Shown here: piece by piece, positions 1 through 13,500 of the stretch
Layout of the letters: each line of letters starts with the position of its first letter
Numbering within the stretch: the first letter of the stretch is position 1
NCBI RefSeq assembly: GCF_030463565.1
Contig: NC_134643.1
Location: 77,745,721-77,809,720, forward strand
Source of the DNA: Pelecanus crispus
Lineage: Eukaryota; Chordata; Aves; Pelecaniformes; Pelecanidae
Direction: 5' to 3'
Length of the DNA: 64,000 nucleotides
Notes under the pieces: model-generated
Database searches by the model: none
Seen by the model: the letters and a program-made list of their open reading frames with translations, nothing else
Told to the model about the DNA's origin: nothing
Translations under genes and position numbers: made by a program

Positions 1-3000
1 ACACAACACAGTCAAGGAAAAAAGTAAAACCCTGAACTACCATTCATTTTCCTTTCTCCCTTGTTTCCATAAACATCCCTAAACAAGTATATCAAAGCCA
101 TATGAACTTCACCAGTCTTCCTTTCATACAAGAAGTAACAGACCTTTCAAAGCAAGTGGAAAACAGACTTTCAACTGCATTAAATACACGTGCAGAGGAC
201 TCGGCTTTGTGCTATTGCCCAAGAAACAGGCTCACGCTTCAGCCAAGCAGCAGCAGCCTGCACCACTAACAATGAAGGGCAATGGGTTCCGAACACCTCG
301 CGGTACAATAAAACACCCAACTCGGCAACGGTCCACGTGCTTCTGCGGAGATAACATTCCAAGCTGGGGAAGTCAAAGACTGATCTGACTCTTTCCTCTG
401 TGGCACTTTTAAAATATAGGATAACCTTGACTTCTGGTGAGTCCGAGACCCATGTAAAGACTGTTTAGTTAATCCCCTCATTATGTAAAAGGAAGTTAAA
501 TCAGACTTAAAGTCATGCAAGTTAAACATTCTCCCCTCTCCTTCCTTACTACCCCCCACGTTACCCATAGCCCAGCTGAGGGCTACAGAAGTTGCAATAG
601 CCACACCGCTTGTCTCAATTCAAAATTCGAGTCCTCTCTTATTTCCACTATTACCACACAGCTTACGGGTGAACTCGCTTTTACATTAAATCAATTGGTT
701 CCTTCCCTAACCCCAATTTTCTCTCCACTTCTATTTGATAATGAGCTCTTTGAACCCAGGATATTACATTTTAGCGCACAGTCTCATAAATCATAATACC
801 GTAATTAAGTCTAATACTGTTCCTACACACCCAAGCTGCGCTCTGTGTGCGAGTAAAACTTCTGAAACAAACCAACCCCCTCCAGGGCTCATTACTTGCT
901 GCATTCCCATAAGGGTGCTTTACGGAAAGCTTTGTCTCATTGTTTATTTAAAGACGGCACTGCTGTTAGAATATTTGAAATGAGCATCAAAATACGTACG
1001 TTATAAATGGCAAAGCTGGAGCGGTGCCTAATTGCTAATGTGAGTGGATAATTACAGAGGATACAAGCTTTGATATATGTATTGAATTGCAAGGTATGCG
1101 AGATACAGAATTGTATTTGTATGTCTACATCTCTGCTTATGTGGCATTTATTGTAAGATCAATGAAGGTATTTAATAATGCATATAATATAGCTTTTGCT
1201 TAAGAAAGTTATCACAGAAAAGAAGTAACACCATATAGCTGAAAAGTGTCATATAATGGGCCAAGTGATGTTCCCAGGTACATTAGCATACATTCAAAGT
1301 AGCTGCACAATTCAGACCCGTGCTTTTGCATTAGGAAGACAACCAAGAGAACATATTTCTGAAAATGCTAGTCCTACACAGTATTTTTAAAAAATTAAGA
1401 AACACACAACCAAAACTGTCAAATCTCATTGGTACTGTCAGTCCGGAGGATGAAGTACCTAGGTAATAAAACACAGAAGTACTTTTGCCCACAGGAAAGC
1501 TGCAACTCATCTTCCCTTCCCTCTTCTAGGTATTATTTGATTCTATATGTATCAGAATTAGACTATGAGTAATTCTAGCTATGCCACTCTCACTTTCTTC
1601 AGGCCTTTTATTCTTTCCTGACTAATTACGTTTTGTCAACTGGCACAAGAAAAAGTTGCTATTAATTTAAGGACATATACTCTGCTCCTTAACCATAGGT
1701 TACGTTTTCAGACAGTAGGAGAGAAGGGTAAAAAAAAGTGCACCGATGAAAATACTACATTGATCTGTTGTAAGCATCATCAGTCACTACATCTTTTCTC
1801 TTAGCACCATTCCTGAGGCCACCAAGATGACACATTTTAGCCTTCAGTGTATTTGGAATATTTTGATTTATGCTGTTCCACAAGCCCTTTCTACTTAATC
1901 TTGTCTCTTCACAAAGTATGCATGACTCAATCTACACGTGAAGTCCAGCTTCAATAAGGCAACTAATGCACAAAAGCCCAGTGAAGGAGCCCAAATAAAA
2001 CTGTGATACTCATTTCAAATAAGAAAGTTCTGGCAAGCGCTTCCACAAATTAAGATAAGTTGTTCAAGAAAAGTCACCATTAAACTCAAGAAAACGAGTC
2101 TACAACACACTTTTTGCTGGTAATTAGAAATAAGTCGCAGCACCCCTCGTCATCCACGGCCATATATCACCTAGCAGGCAGCTCCTGCTGCATGCTCCAT
2201 TAATTATGTTCCATGAGGTTTCTTGCTGCTATGGCACAGAAGTGCAGTTATGGAGGTGAGACAGGAATGCAGCTACTAATGGTGACTAACAGCCCCATCG
2301 TCAAACTTTCCAACAGCTGATGCTGGCCGTTGTCGTTACTTTTTTTCCGCCTCTCCAATCGAGAATACTTTTTTCCCCTCATTGTACCGATAGGTGATTA
2401 ACAGCAGCTCTAATTCCCAGCATGCATCATTGCCAACATTTACAGCCAAGATATTGGGGAAGGTGGTCTCGAGATTCAGACACTGGTCTAGGACAATTTA
2501 AGATACCTGGATTCATTGCCTAGCTCTGCCACATACCTCCTGTGGGACATAAAGCCTCCAACTATGCAGAACAGTAAAACACACTAAAAGCTCAAAAATG
2601 GGGGAAAAACCACACTGTTAGCACAGTTCAATAATCCAGTACCAAATATATCTTGAAATGGCAGAAAGCTACCCATGGAGGTAAATCCCTTTTCCCAAAC
2701 ATTTCCTTTTCTGTACTAAATTGCAAGACTACCAGTTCAGATATTCAAACATTCAAAAGCATTCTCCTTTTTAAAAAGGAAGGGGGGAAAGCTCAGAGAG
2801 CCTTCAGATTGGAAAAAAACAGATTACACATCATCAGATAATCATCATCATCTGTAATCTCAGAGCAGCATCCAAACCCAGAATAAGCCCAAAGCCAAGC
2901 AGAAAAAAGAGCAGGGGACTGCTTGAACTCCCAGTACCTCAAGTATCCAAAGCCCTGCAGTAGCCAACGGAGAATGCTGAGCCCTAAAAACCCTCTCCTG

Positions 3001-6000
3001 CACCATTACCCAGAGGTGCCCCTCTCCACTTGGGATCCACAGCCTGGAGCATCCACCTGGAGACAAGTGATTATACCTCTTCTTCCAAAATCTGAGCACA
3101 ACCGCTCTCTTTTAAAATAGGGATACAGGAGGAAGGATTCGGAGCAGCGCTGCCTGACTTCCCTGCCCCTGCCCCCATCCCACACTACAGAGCTAACCCC
3201 AGATGCGGAAGAGAGGTTCAGTTTCCTCTTCTGAGTAAGAGGGATCAAATCTGAAAGCAGAGCCTTCACACTCACATCCAACAGCTGTTTTATAGTAAAG
3301 AAACAGCTCAGAGACAAGGACAGGAGCACAGGCTTCTTCCGGCTCAAAGAAGTGGCCCAACCTTTTGGGTCCCATTTACAGAATCTCGTCGTTCCAGCGA
3401 TTCTCAAACCCTTTTTGTAGAGGGAGGTGTGGAAAGGCGCTCCCGCCTTCACCTGGCACCACTCAGCATGCTCACCTGAACACAGGGCCAAGAGGCACGG
3501 ATCCCCTGTCTCCTAAACAAGGAGGTTAGGACATCCTAAACTGCATGAGAGGAAGATTTCCACACTCAGGTTACAGTAGATATTAAGCTGACCCTACACT
3601 TGATCTGAATAGTTCAGCTGCATCTTTCTCTTGGCTTTAAGTTTCCTGGGGAAACTGAGCACGTGACCATTTCTGCACTGGCCAGTGAGCAAAAAATTGC
3701 TCTAAAACACATGAAACAGCCTTTGCTTAGAAATCTCCCTCAAAACTAACATGTTGAGCTGGTTCAACTCTTCAAGGAGTACAGTCCGCTGACGTGACAG
3801 ACCTCCCCCACTTGGAAAGGCACCGTGCACTTTTTTATCTTATTTATAGAATGGCCTCACTCACGCTTTGTTTAAGAAACAATTAACCTTTGACAGCTTA
3901 AAATGAACAGGACTCTCTCCCTACTGCAGAATCACCAGACCCGAGCTGGATTTCAAGTTCTTGCAGGCGCATGAGACTACCCGATGGACTCAATAGCGTA
4001 AGCGACAAGTTAGTTTGCCCAGCACCTTTCAAAACACCTGAGCAATACAGGCAAGAGCAATAAAACAAGGACTGCACCAGCCAAATGAAGCGAGCAAGCA
4101 ATCATTCCCACTCCTACCCCACTTTGTCCTCAGCAACAAGAGGCACCTCTGGAAGACGAGGCCACCTCTTTTCAGATGTTTGCAAACAGAGGACCTGCAG
4201 AATGCAGGAGTTTAGCAATGGTTGCACACCAGATGTGCAGCCAGGCAAACTTCTCTGAACGTACAGTTGTTTTTTCTGCCTCTTGTGTTGCTGCAACCGG
4301 TCCAAAGGCAGTAATTGCAATAGCTGGCACAGACAACATGACTTGGCATCACAACTTTACATTTCAGTCCAAACTCTTGTACCACCAGCAGAGGGGTCAG
4401 CGTTCCCATTTAGCAGACATGGGAGTTTTCCACTGGTGACTTCACATTTCCTTCAAGGCCTTCAGCTCCTCAACTCCAGCCTCCTGGCTCTGCGGCTGCC
4501 TTTACCATTCCAGGGAGCAGGGCACAAAAAAGCTGTATTGAAAAGCTAACAGAGCTACATCGGCATTCTTGAACTCCTGGCCTGCCACTGAAGGAGACAT
4601 GGACACAGGAGTCCTGCCTCATCCCAGGTGGGTTTCCTGAGCTGGGTTAGCTGGCTAAAAGAGAGCCTGGATAGCCTGTTAGTGAGGGTGTTGGCTTGCA
4701 TTCAATTATTTCTTCTGGTAAAGAGCTCCATGGGCCTTAGGCAAGCTTTGGTCTTGGCTTCCCGTCTGGGGCTAAATGTCCTGCCCTAACTCCAGGGGAT
4801 GAGGGGAGGATCAGCAGTCTGAAGACTGCAACGCGGGAACGCCAACACGTATTCAAGCGACATGCGGTTGCACAAGCAGCAGTCACAGCAGAAATGTCCA
4901 TGAATGTAGACAAGCAGGTATTCGCAGAAATGAGGAACATTTCTCAACATAACGAAAAGTAAAAGTATGGCAAATTTAGCTTCCCACAGGTAACAGAACA
5001 CAGCAATGAGACAGAACAACAAAACCAAACAACTCAACAACAAATTACGCCAACTAAAAAAGAAATGCTAGGGTTACAAGACTAAGAAACAATATCCAGT
5101 GACTAACAGTTGCAGAAAGCAAACTTTTTCAGACAGGATTTAAAATTACAAGAGTCAGCGAAACAAAAGGAGATGTGAGACAAAATAAGAGAGTCATAGA
5201 TACAGAAGGCGCAAAATTAACAAATAGAGGAACAAACCACGGAAAGACACTTGTCTACAGATGAAACGAGTCAGCAAGGACAGAAAGTAGTAATAAGAGA
5301 AAAGAAAAAATAAAGGATCTTAAACACCAGCTCTTTTCCAGTGACAGTACCAGACCAAGTAGCTTAGACATTCATTGTTTGCATTTTTGTACCGCCCTCA
5401 CCTCACCCCACACTCCCCCACTAAAGAGATCTCAGGACAGAGGGAGCCTAATACAACATGCAGGAGCGACACCGAGGCAGACGTTAATTAGCAGCAGATC
5501 AGCCTCAGCAAGTTTAACTGTTATTCTGAAGGTACCGCTAACGTTTAAGTGGCAAACGACACGAATATTTAAGTAGAGTCTGAGCTGCCTTGTCAATTGG
5601 ATCACTACGATTCATGCAGTGCGGGAGATGTTTCCACTGACAAAGTTCTAAGGATGTGCTTACTTTGGACATGCCACAGTCACTGAAACTAATGCAGCTC
5701 TCCTACAAACATCACTGAGAACCACCGCACCCCCAGGGACACGTTGCTACAACCAAACTATGTGATGCTTTAAAGAAAGATATCGATGTATTCCTGCCGT
5801 CATTCCCTGTGGTCTTCTGTCCCGGATTCCAAGAAGGTGATTTAAAGCGGTCAAGGTTAATAAAAACCTCAAGCAAGCAGCAGTACTTCAGTGAAGCAGC
5901 CACAGCTAGGCTACTACGTCTTTTCACCCCGCAAAGAGCAGCTCATGGAAAAAGCATCCCTGTGCAATTAAATGCCTGATTATAAATATCTGACCATTAA

Positions 6001-6681
6001 GGGCAGAGAGGGCTGCATGCAAACACAAACCAGAAGTGAAGGGATGCACGTTTAACGAGCTGATTACAGCGATGAGCAAGAAAGCAAAGGGTTTTTTTTG
6101 GTCCTTCAGCCCTTTGCCAAAAATTCTCAGATGTGCAATAAAATACACACACCCCACAAAAAACAAACAAACAAAACAAAACAAAAAAAAAAACCCCAAC
6201 CCCCAAACAACACACAAGGCAAATTAGTTGGCTATAAATAATGACTATATTAGCGCATCTGGGTACAGCACAGGGTTACATCTACAGAGCAGGCTCTGGC
6301 AAACGCCGTGCATCCCGGTCTGGGCTGGCCCGGAGGCGCAGCCCCGGCAGGAGCCGAGCGGGGAGCGCGGAGCGCGGCCAGCCCCACGCCGAGCCGCCGC
6401 CGCCGGGCACCGCCGCCCGCCCGCCCCGGCCCCGCTGCCCCGGGCCTGCAGGAGAACTTCTCTCATCCCTGCCTTCTCCCCCCGCTTCACCGCTTCCTCC
6501 TTTCCCCCTTCTCCGCTGCCGAGGCGGCGGCGGCAGCGCGCTGCCGGCCGCTTCCTGTGCTGCAGCCGGCGCTGCCCGCGGGTCGCCAGCCCCGCAGCGG
6601 GCACGGCTCGGCCCGGCCCGGCCCGGCACGGCCCCCCCGCCGCCCCGCACCCCCCACCCCCTCCCCCGGCCCCTCACTCAC
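1..6681 (-). other. ITPR2: ITPR2 intron 1 (3' part not reached)
   Basis: This stretch follows the splice donor of ITPR2 coding exon 1 on the minus strand and so belongs to intron 1. I read both strands and saw no second ITPR2 exon (the expected continuation of the N-terminal trefoil is absent), no RNA gene and no recognisable transposon. The short open frames here have no protein-like composition. The only structured sequence is the A-rich tract near 6154-6218. Confidence 0.75.
6154..6218 (+). repeat. A-rich (CAAA)n low-complexity tract
   Basis: Runs of CAAAA and CAAAC units followed by an A run and C-rich bases. It lies in ITPR2 intron 1, just 3' of the CpG island on the minus strand. Probably simple low complexity. 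Confidence 0.8.
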
Positions 6682-6773
6682 CCCAGCGTGCTGATGAACC
6701 CGTTGACAGAGCCCTCCGCGTACAGGGACACGATGTCCCCGATGTAGAGAAAGCTGGACATTTTCTCAGACAT
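6682..6773 (-). CDS. ITPR2: ITPR2 coding exon 1 (IP3 receptor type 2, N-terminus)
   Basis: Inositol 1,4,5-trisphosphate receptor type 2 is a tetrameric calcium-release channel of the endoplasmic reticulum. Read on the minus strand from the ATG at 6773, the exon gives 30 residues beginning [20 protein letters not shown], followed by [10 protein letters not shown] and two bases of a glycine codon. This is the near-invariant IP3 receptor N-terminus, the first strand of the beta-trefoil suppressor domain; the second residue, Ser, is Thr in the human type 2 protein as I recall it. The exon ends at a strong donor, GTGAGT, read at 6681-6676. The rest of the gene (about 2700 residues) lies to the left, outside the window. 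The assignment to type 2 rather than types 1 or 3 rests on the neighbouring INTS13, which adjoins ITPR2 in human 12p11. Confidence 0.9.
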
Positions 6774-6811
6774 TTTAGCTCATTTTTAGTCGGATTTCGC
6801 GCTCCTCCCCT

Positions 6812-6865
6812 TCAAAAAAAAAAAAAAAAAACCAAAACAACTAGAAATAAAACAAAATAAAACCG
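6812..6865 (+). repeat. A-rich tract in the ITPR2 5' leader
   Basis: An A18 run followed by AAAC and AAATAAAA units. It sits about 40 bases upstream of the ITPR2 start codon, so in the mRNA it would appear as a T/U-rich 5' leader segment inside a GC-rich island. Confidence 0.8.
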
Positions 6866-7154
6866 ATCCGGAGTGGGGGTGGGGAGGGGGGGGGGTGGCG
6901 AGGCGCGGCGGGCCGGGCGCTCAGCGCGGCCCCTGCGGCGCTGCCATGAGCGCGGCGCCGCTGCCCTCCCCGGACCGCCACGGCTCGGCCCGGCCCGGCC
7001 CGGCCCGCCGCCTCCTGCGCCGGCGCCCGCCTCCGCCTCCCGGGACCGCCCCGCCCCGCCGCTGCCGGCCCCGGGCGGGTCGTCACCCCCGGAGCGGGGC
7101 CGTGCCTTGGGGCGGCGGGTCAGGCCGCCTTCGGTCGGCCGCCAGCCCCGGGAA

Positions 7155-7178
7155 GGGGTGGGGGGGGGGGGGGTGGGG
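7155..7178 (+). repeat. poly-G run in the CpG island
   Basis: Nearly uninterrupted G (with single T breaks). It is able in principle to form a G-quadruplex on the plus strand near the ITPR2 promoter. Confidence 0.8.
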
Positions 7179-7501
7179 CTGCCGTAACTCCCGAGTAAAC
7201 CCCCCGCGGTGCGGGGACGACCTGCGGCCCTCGGGCGCGGGGTCGGGGTCAGCTGCTCGGGGCCGCGGCCCGAGGGGGGGGCGGCGGGACGGGGGCGCGG
7301 AGCGGAAGGGGCGAAGCGCTGGGTGGGCTGGCGTCCCCTCGGCTTCATCGCCAGCCCCTGCCGCCCTCCCCGCCGCGCCTTGCGAACTCGAGGAACCACA
7401 CGGATCCTTTATTTTCTTAAATCGGAAGCGAAGCGTGCCGCGACGCTGGGCAGGAATGCCCACAGCACGCGTTTCCATAAGAAAACTGCCACCGATTTCG
7501 C

Positions 7502-7523
7502 AAAAAAAAAAAAAAAAAAAAAA
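7502..7523 (+). repeat. A22 homopolymer
   Basis: An uninterrupted A run just outside the right edge of the CpG island. No retroposed gene body was recognised 5' of it. Confidence 0.85.
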
Positions 7524-10500
7524 GAAAAACCCACCAACAACCCCACCCTCAAACTAGAGAACACCCTGGAAGACTTTTCTGCCAAGGAAAGAGGGGACAC
7601 CGCAGCCTCCCCGCGCTCTCCAGAGCGGGGGGCTGCCAGCTCTCCCCCCCCCCTTCCCCAGCACACTGGAAGAGGGCTCTGTAGCCACAGGCACCACCTC
7701 GGTAGCCAAAGGGGCTCAGGTGGGGCTGCGCAAATCCACGCTGCTTCAGGTCACTGCCCGAGAGCAAGTACCAGCCCGTGAAACCACACGTCCGGCGGTG
7801 GATGGAAGCGTTTAGTTCAAAGGAAAGGCGATCGCCAGCGTGGGATTCTTATTCTTAAAACCACGGTGCATTCTTCCAACAAAAATTTCCACCAATGGTT
7901 TTAAGAATCAACGTATTTCTCCTTTTTCTTTTCAGTTATATTTTACCACCCCGAGACAACTCTCCGAATTACAGGCAAGCTCAGCAGTAGTACTGGTTAC
8001 CCAGTGTATTTTTTCCAACAGACTGTTTGCATTAAAAAAAAAAAAAAAAACCAAAACCAAACAAACAACAACTCACCCAGGTCCAACAGCCTGATCAAAT
8101 ACTAACTCTCAAACGATAAGAATATAAATCTGGTTGCAGGAATGTGCAGACTGCTGGAAGTGAGTAATAAGCTAACTTGCATTTAATTTCCCACATCTAC
8201 AGCTTCCAGCCTTATCTCACTACTTCTGAGCATAAATTCTTGACATCAGAAATGCTGAGTCTTCAAAGTAAAAAAAAAAGTTTTACCATCTAGATGTACA
8301 GAAAAAACTGTTATGCCATTCGAGTTCCTTCCTTTGCTCTTTTATGGTGACTATTTTGGATTTGTCTCTTTTTTGTACCCATCGGGATACAAAGACACCA
8401 CCAAACAAACGTCTGCACTTGCGTTCTGCTTATGTACGCGTACATAAACAGGCCCTAGAGCTGACACTTTACGAAATTCTTTCAATTCGGTCTCCTGGAG
8501 TAACCACAATTGTTAAGACATTTCTGGAAAAGAAATATGAAGGGAACGCGTGCCAGAGCCATCGTTCTGGAACGAGCCCCTGCCCAGGAAAACTGCAGAT
8601 GAGGTGTCTCCTGAAAGTCAGAGCAGCACAAGGCACTGAAGGGGAAGAGAAGCTAAGGCTCCGTGCCCACATGCTGACTAAGCAAAAAGTATTGACCCAG
8701 AGGCCCTCCCAGGAGCCACCACGCCAGGGGCTCAGGGATTTTACTTCACGAAAACCTGGGTCTGGACAGTTTGAACCCGGGGCCGAGCAGCAAAGGCTTT
8801 ACAATGCATTGGCAATATCCTTTGCCCTCCTGACTGTTTATCTCAGCCATTTTATACCAGGCTTTAATGGCCTAATTAAGATACTTTAGCCAGGGAGGTT
8901 TCACGTTTCCCAGCAGTAAATGAAATCCTGGCGTGCCTTAGATCAGCGGGAGTTTTCCTGAGGATGGACTTCAAAACTTGGCCGAGCAGCAAGTTTGCCT
9001 GTCCTTCGTATGCCTGGGAGCAAATCCCCATTTGGGACCATTCACAGCCAGGAAGGTTCAACTCTGTTGCCTAAACAAAGGCTACTGGGGCCATTTGGGG
9101 TGTCCTTTGATACCCAAGTCATCTCTGGAGGTCGTCAGCCGGGAAGCACGACTGCTATGCCCTTGCCAGCTCTGCCTGCCTGTGGGCACGTGAAAGGGGC
9201 CCCGTGTGTTTTGGCATTACAAGAAGGTTAATTCAGGTAACTTTAGAAAATATCTAGCATTTGCTTGCTGTGGCAAAGCTCAAACTGATACGAGTCCTAC
9301 ACTTGCAGTCATCTTTGCCTCTTTCCCCCTGAAGGAAATCAAGGCACAGGCTGCATTCTCCTTCATTTCTAGGCTTGTTCGTCTTGGCTCAGGCTGGAGC
9401 ACGCCAGCAGCTGAAAGCTGTTACCACCTCGTAGCTCTATATATGAAATGAACTGGAAATCTCAATCCAGTTCCAAGCAGCAATAGCTATTAACTAGAAA
9501 TGACTCGTATGAAATCAGCGTTTTTGTGAAAAAAGTAAAGGTCAAATCCCAAAGGCAGTCAAGTATTTAAGCAAATACTTAATTTTAAACCTGTCTCGTC
9601 AAAACGGTCCAACAATCTCATCGAAGTTATCAGATTATTTGTACGCTGAAAATAAGGAAGCACTTACCTGCTTTCGTAGACCAGGTCTTAAACTGATACA
9701 AAGATCACCCTGGAAAAGCAGATTTGTGGAACCCTTGCTGATCCTCTCCTTGCAGACAGAAAACTTAAGTAGTGACGAATGCTCCTCTAGCATTTTTAAC
9801 AAGCATTAACCCTCTTCTATTAAAAATAATGATTGTGCCTCTCAGTGCTAGTTTTATGAAGATGGTATCTGGAAAAATTTAATTAAAATGAAAGAGATTT
9901 TGTCATAACAAGTCTACATAGAAAAGTAAAGCATGGTCAGAGATGGTAATGGAATATTGCTTCATTTATCTGGAGCAGAAATAAACCAAATTAGTTGATA
10001 AATATAGATCTTTTTACTACAGTTTTTGACCTTGCAATTAGCTGCAGGGTGAAGGTGAGGCTGCTTAGTCAATAACTGGAATATGTTTTCCATCAGTTAT
10101 CTCTGGTTGATCTTTTGTTCCAAAGCTAGGAATACAGGCTTTGCCGTGAAACGGGACCCAGATGCAGAAATCATCAGCTAGTGCTGACAGACTGCCCTGG
10201 TGCACATATTACTCTGTACATTGTAAAAGTGAAGAAATCTTTCTTACTCAACTTTCATTTCTAGTCTATCACTTACTTTCAGAGAAGAAAATATTTCTAG
10301 TGAAGTTTGCAGTGGTATTCTAAAATTAGATCTCTATATAAAAGTATTAAGTAGTATTTTAATACAGGGAAATTTTACCATGATCTCTACGTACTAGTTT
10401 TGTATGTTCATTCCAGTGCTAAGGCATGGAAGAGAAGCAGTTTATCCACAGAGAGGTCAATAGAAACACCTCATTGCGGCATTGAGCATCCACTTCAGAT

Positions 10501-13500
10501 GTGAAAATACACAATATTAAAATGACCTCAGACTCCAAAAACTCACCAAGTGAATAGGCCGATGTCATCATATGCTTGCTCCTTTTCTACCCCTCACATC
10601 TTTGGAAGACGTCTGAATTTCCTGCTCATCTTGTCTAAACAGGGGAGGCTCCTGACAGAAGTTGAGGATTTTATGGATTTGAAAACTGTCTGATCGGAAA
10701 GACTTTAATCCCACACCTGCACAACCTACCTCTTGTATGAAGTTACAGATATAGAGGCCACTTCAGTGAAAGCAAACTGGACCAATTAGAGGCTTATACA
10801 ACAGGCAGCGTTGATGTTTGTTTTTATGAAAGCAGAGGATAGTGCTTTCCAGCTGCAGGGGAAAAGGGGGAAGAGAAGAATGCCTTTAACTGTTTTAGTA
10901 CAATAGATGTAGATGGGACCAGGCCAAAACCCAGCCAGGCACCCCAGAGCTTTAGCATGCAAGTAGATGAAAGTTTGGACCCAAAGCCCTGGGTTTGTTT
11001 CACATCTTTCCAAGGGGGAGAGAAGAAAGGGGGGGAAAAAAAAAAAAAAAAGAAAGATCAGACCATTCCAGACATTTTGATATTTAAAATCCAACTCTGA
11101 TTTTAAAGCCCATCTGTAGCTGGAATATTTTTAATATACTTATCTCAAGCAACACACAATTAACAGCTTACTTGGGGAAGGCCTGGCTTTTAAAGGCACC
11201 TGATGAAGTTTCCCACACAAGCTGGAGACGCCCATTACCTTGTGGATATTAATATTTGAGACAGCCTAGCTCTTCCTTGAGCACAATGGCGTTTCAAAAC
11301 ACTTGGCATTGCTTGGCCTACAAGTTGAATCTGAGAGCACCAGAACAGCTTATTTTGACAATACCTGCACACAAGAATTGATTTACTGCTGGTAGTGCTT
11401 TGTTTTATTTTGCTTATAGCAAATGTCAGAGTACTAGATGATTTCTTGATAGACACCTAGCTGTGGGGACTCATTTTGCCTTTTTTCTCGTCGTGGGAGT
11501 TAACTCTTTACTGATGTTGTTTTAAACAATATGTTGGTATTGGTGCCATACAAAATATTAAGCATCTGGTTAAAAAAACAAACAGAATACCCTGGGGAAA
11601 AAGAGGCCTGACAGAGATAAATGTGATTTAGTAACATAATAAAACAGGAGTGTAGTGAATCATGTGAAATAAGCATCATTATTTGATTGAGAATGAGAAA
11701 ACCAGAATATGAAGCATTCAGTGCTGGCCTACCCACTTTATTCAACCTGGCTTAATAAGAACAGGAAATTCTAGCTAAATTAGTAATACCTAGTTTTATA
11801 AAGGACTTTCTACTGGAGGGAAAGACATTTTTCTCAACATTAGAGGTGGCCCTGAAAATGAACAGCTCTCAGAAGTGACCTTTTGGGGGTTTCACTAGAG
11901 TATGGGTATGAGCTTTGCATCCTCGCTATCCAGGCACACTTGTTCGCATTACGGTGTGCATGCATGGAGGGGGACCGGCCGACTTGCTGTTTGCTACATC
12001 TGAATTTACAAGAGCTAATATATGTATTAATACAAGTATTTAAATAACGGCTAGTTTGCTATAATAATCTCTTGAAAGAAAGAAACTTAGAAATTATGAA
12101 AAATGAAGTTATTTGCGAATTAATTAAGTAAAAGGAGTTTAGATTAAAGAAGAAGCCTGGACGCCTTTCAAACTGTGGCACAATACAGCAGCTATGTAAA
12201 TAAACTTCTGAGAGCAGCTCCAAGCCATTCAAGTGAAGATATTTTTCCTTGCGATACATTCAAGCCTTTTGAAATAAGTTTCCAACTGTTTAACGACCAA
12301 AGTTGTGCATTCAAAGAGCCAAATACGAAAACTCGACCAAAGCAGAAAGCACAATGTCCCTTTCTTTGAAAACATCTTTATAGAAAGGATGCTTTATTTA
12401 GAGGATTCAGGAAGTTGAAGCGTTGCCTTCTATCAGCTCGCAACCACAGAGCAAGCATCAGGAAGCGCACAAAAATGAACTTACTATTCCTACGTGGAAC
12501 AAGTGCCAACGGTTACACCAAGTTTGCTTTCAACCTTGCAGAACTCACTGCCAGACCCCGCAGACTTGTTAATCAGGCACTGTCTCCTGGGGTTTCTTTT
12601 CTGCTTGGCTGCCTAAAAATGAAGCTTTTCCCTACAAAACAGAGAGACATACCTTGGTTGAATTTTCTCTTTTGCTGGCTGTCATGAGACTTTGGAAGGT
12701 TCAAACCTGAAAACGCAGGGGAAAAAAGTGAATCATCTTCACAGAAGGAAATGAAAAAAAAAAACAACCAAACCCTCCTCCTTTTCGGTCCTAGCCCACT
12801 CCTAACCATGACCTATGCAACAGAAGAATCAGCAGACTGTAGAGTACGGTGACCGTAATTACAAAGCCATTGTGTTTTGAGTCCCATCATTAATACCATA
12901 TTACCAGCTGACCCTATGGCAGTGGTTACAGTGTGGATACAGCATAGTTAATATACAGCAGTTCTTTAAAATAACCATATATGAAATCATACAAGCAATG
13001 ATGAACATTCTGATTGATATATCTCACTGAAATTCAATACCTTAATTTTGGAGTAAAAATTTTTTGCAAAAATTTCCACAACAAAGTCTAAGAAAAACAA
13101 CAGCTCTAGTAAGAAGCCTAAAAATGTAGTTACATTTGCAAGCTAGATAAAATGGCAATAGTTAGTATTCCTAAAGAGTACAGCTAATGTATTAAAAAAA
13201 AGTGAAAAATCTCCGTAACTGCAGTATAGCTGCAATTTAATTGCAATTATGGAGCTTGAAAAGTGTACCTGAGGAATACCACCCTACTTAATTTTATCAT
13301 GCAGAGCATCAGGAGAGATGTTTCAAACCTGTGGAAGCTTTGCACTTTAGGACTGCTTAAAAAGCCTTGTGCTTTTGATGGTTTTTTGGATCAACAATTT
13401 TTTTTCTCATTGGAAAGCTTTTTCAAAATTAAATACTGCTTTTTTACAGGAAATTTCTCCTTCACTAACGTATTGGCCATGTTGCTCTTTAGGCAAAAAA

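Larger units (their letters stand above)
6290..7480. promoter_or_regulatory. ITPR2: CpG island, ITPR2 promoter
   Basis: A sharply bounded, very GC-rich block dense in CpG, in an otherwise AT-rich window. It contains many GC-box-like CCCCGCCCC and GGGGCGG stretches (for example around 7045-7075 and 7260-7300) and no obvious TATA box. The ITPR2 start codon (minus strand) lies inside it, so the transcription start is expected between about 6800 and 7450. The island is interrupted by an A/T-rich patch at 6812-6865 and by G runs near 6886-6898 and 7155-7178. CpG-island promoters are often bidirectional, but I see no supported plus-strand gene starting here. Confidence 0.85.

Noticed and set aside
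6228-6860. Plus-strand 210-codon frame overlapping ITPR2 exon 1
   Set aside because: It is an antisense shadow of the ITPR2 exon and GC-rich sequence, and ends in poly-Lys from the A run.
6895-7557. Long plus-strand open frame in the CpG island, as a divergent gene
   Set aside because: Composition is GC-driven (Arg, Pro, Gly, Ala), with overlapping long frames on both strands, homopolymer ends and no recognisable domain.
8344-8889. 181-codon plus-strand frame
   Set aside because: No domain, no signal, no paired splice sites; length is within chance for 60 kb of DNA.
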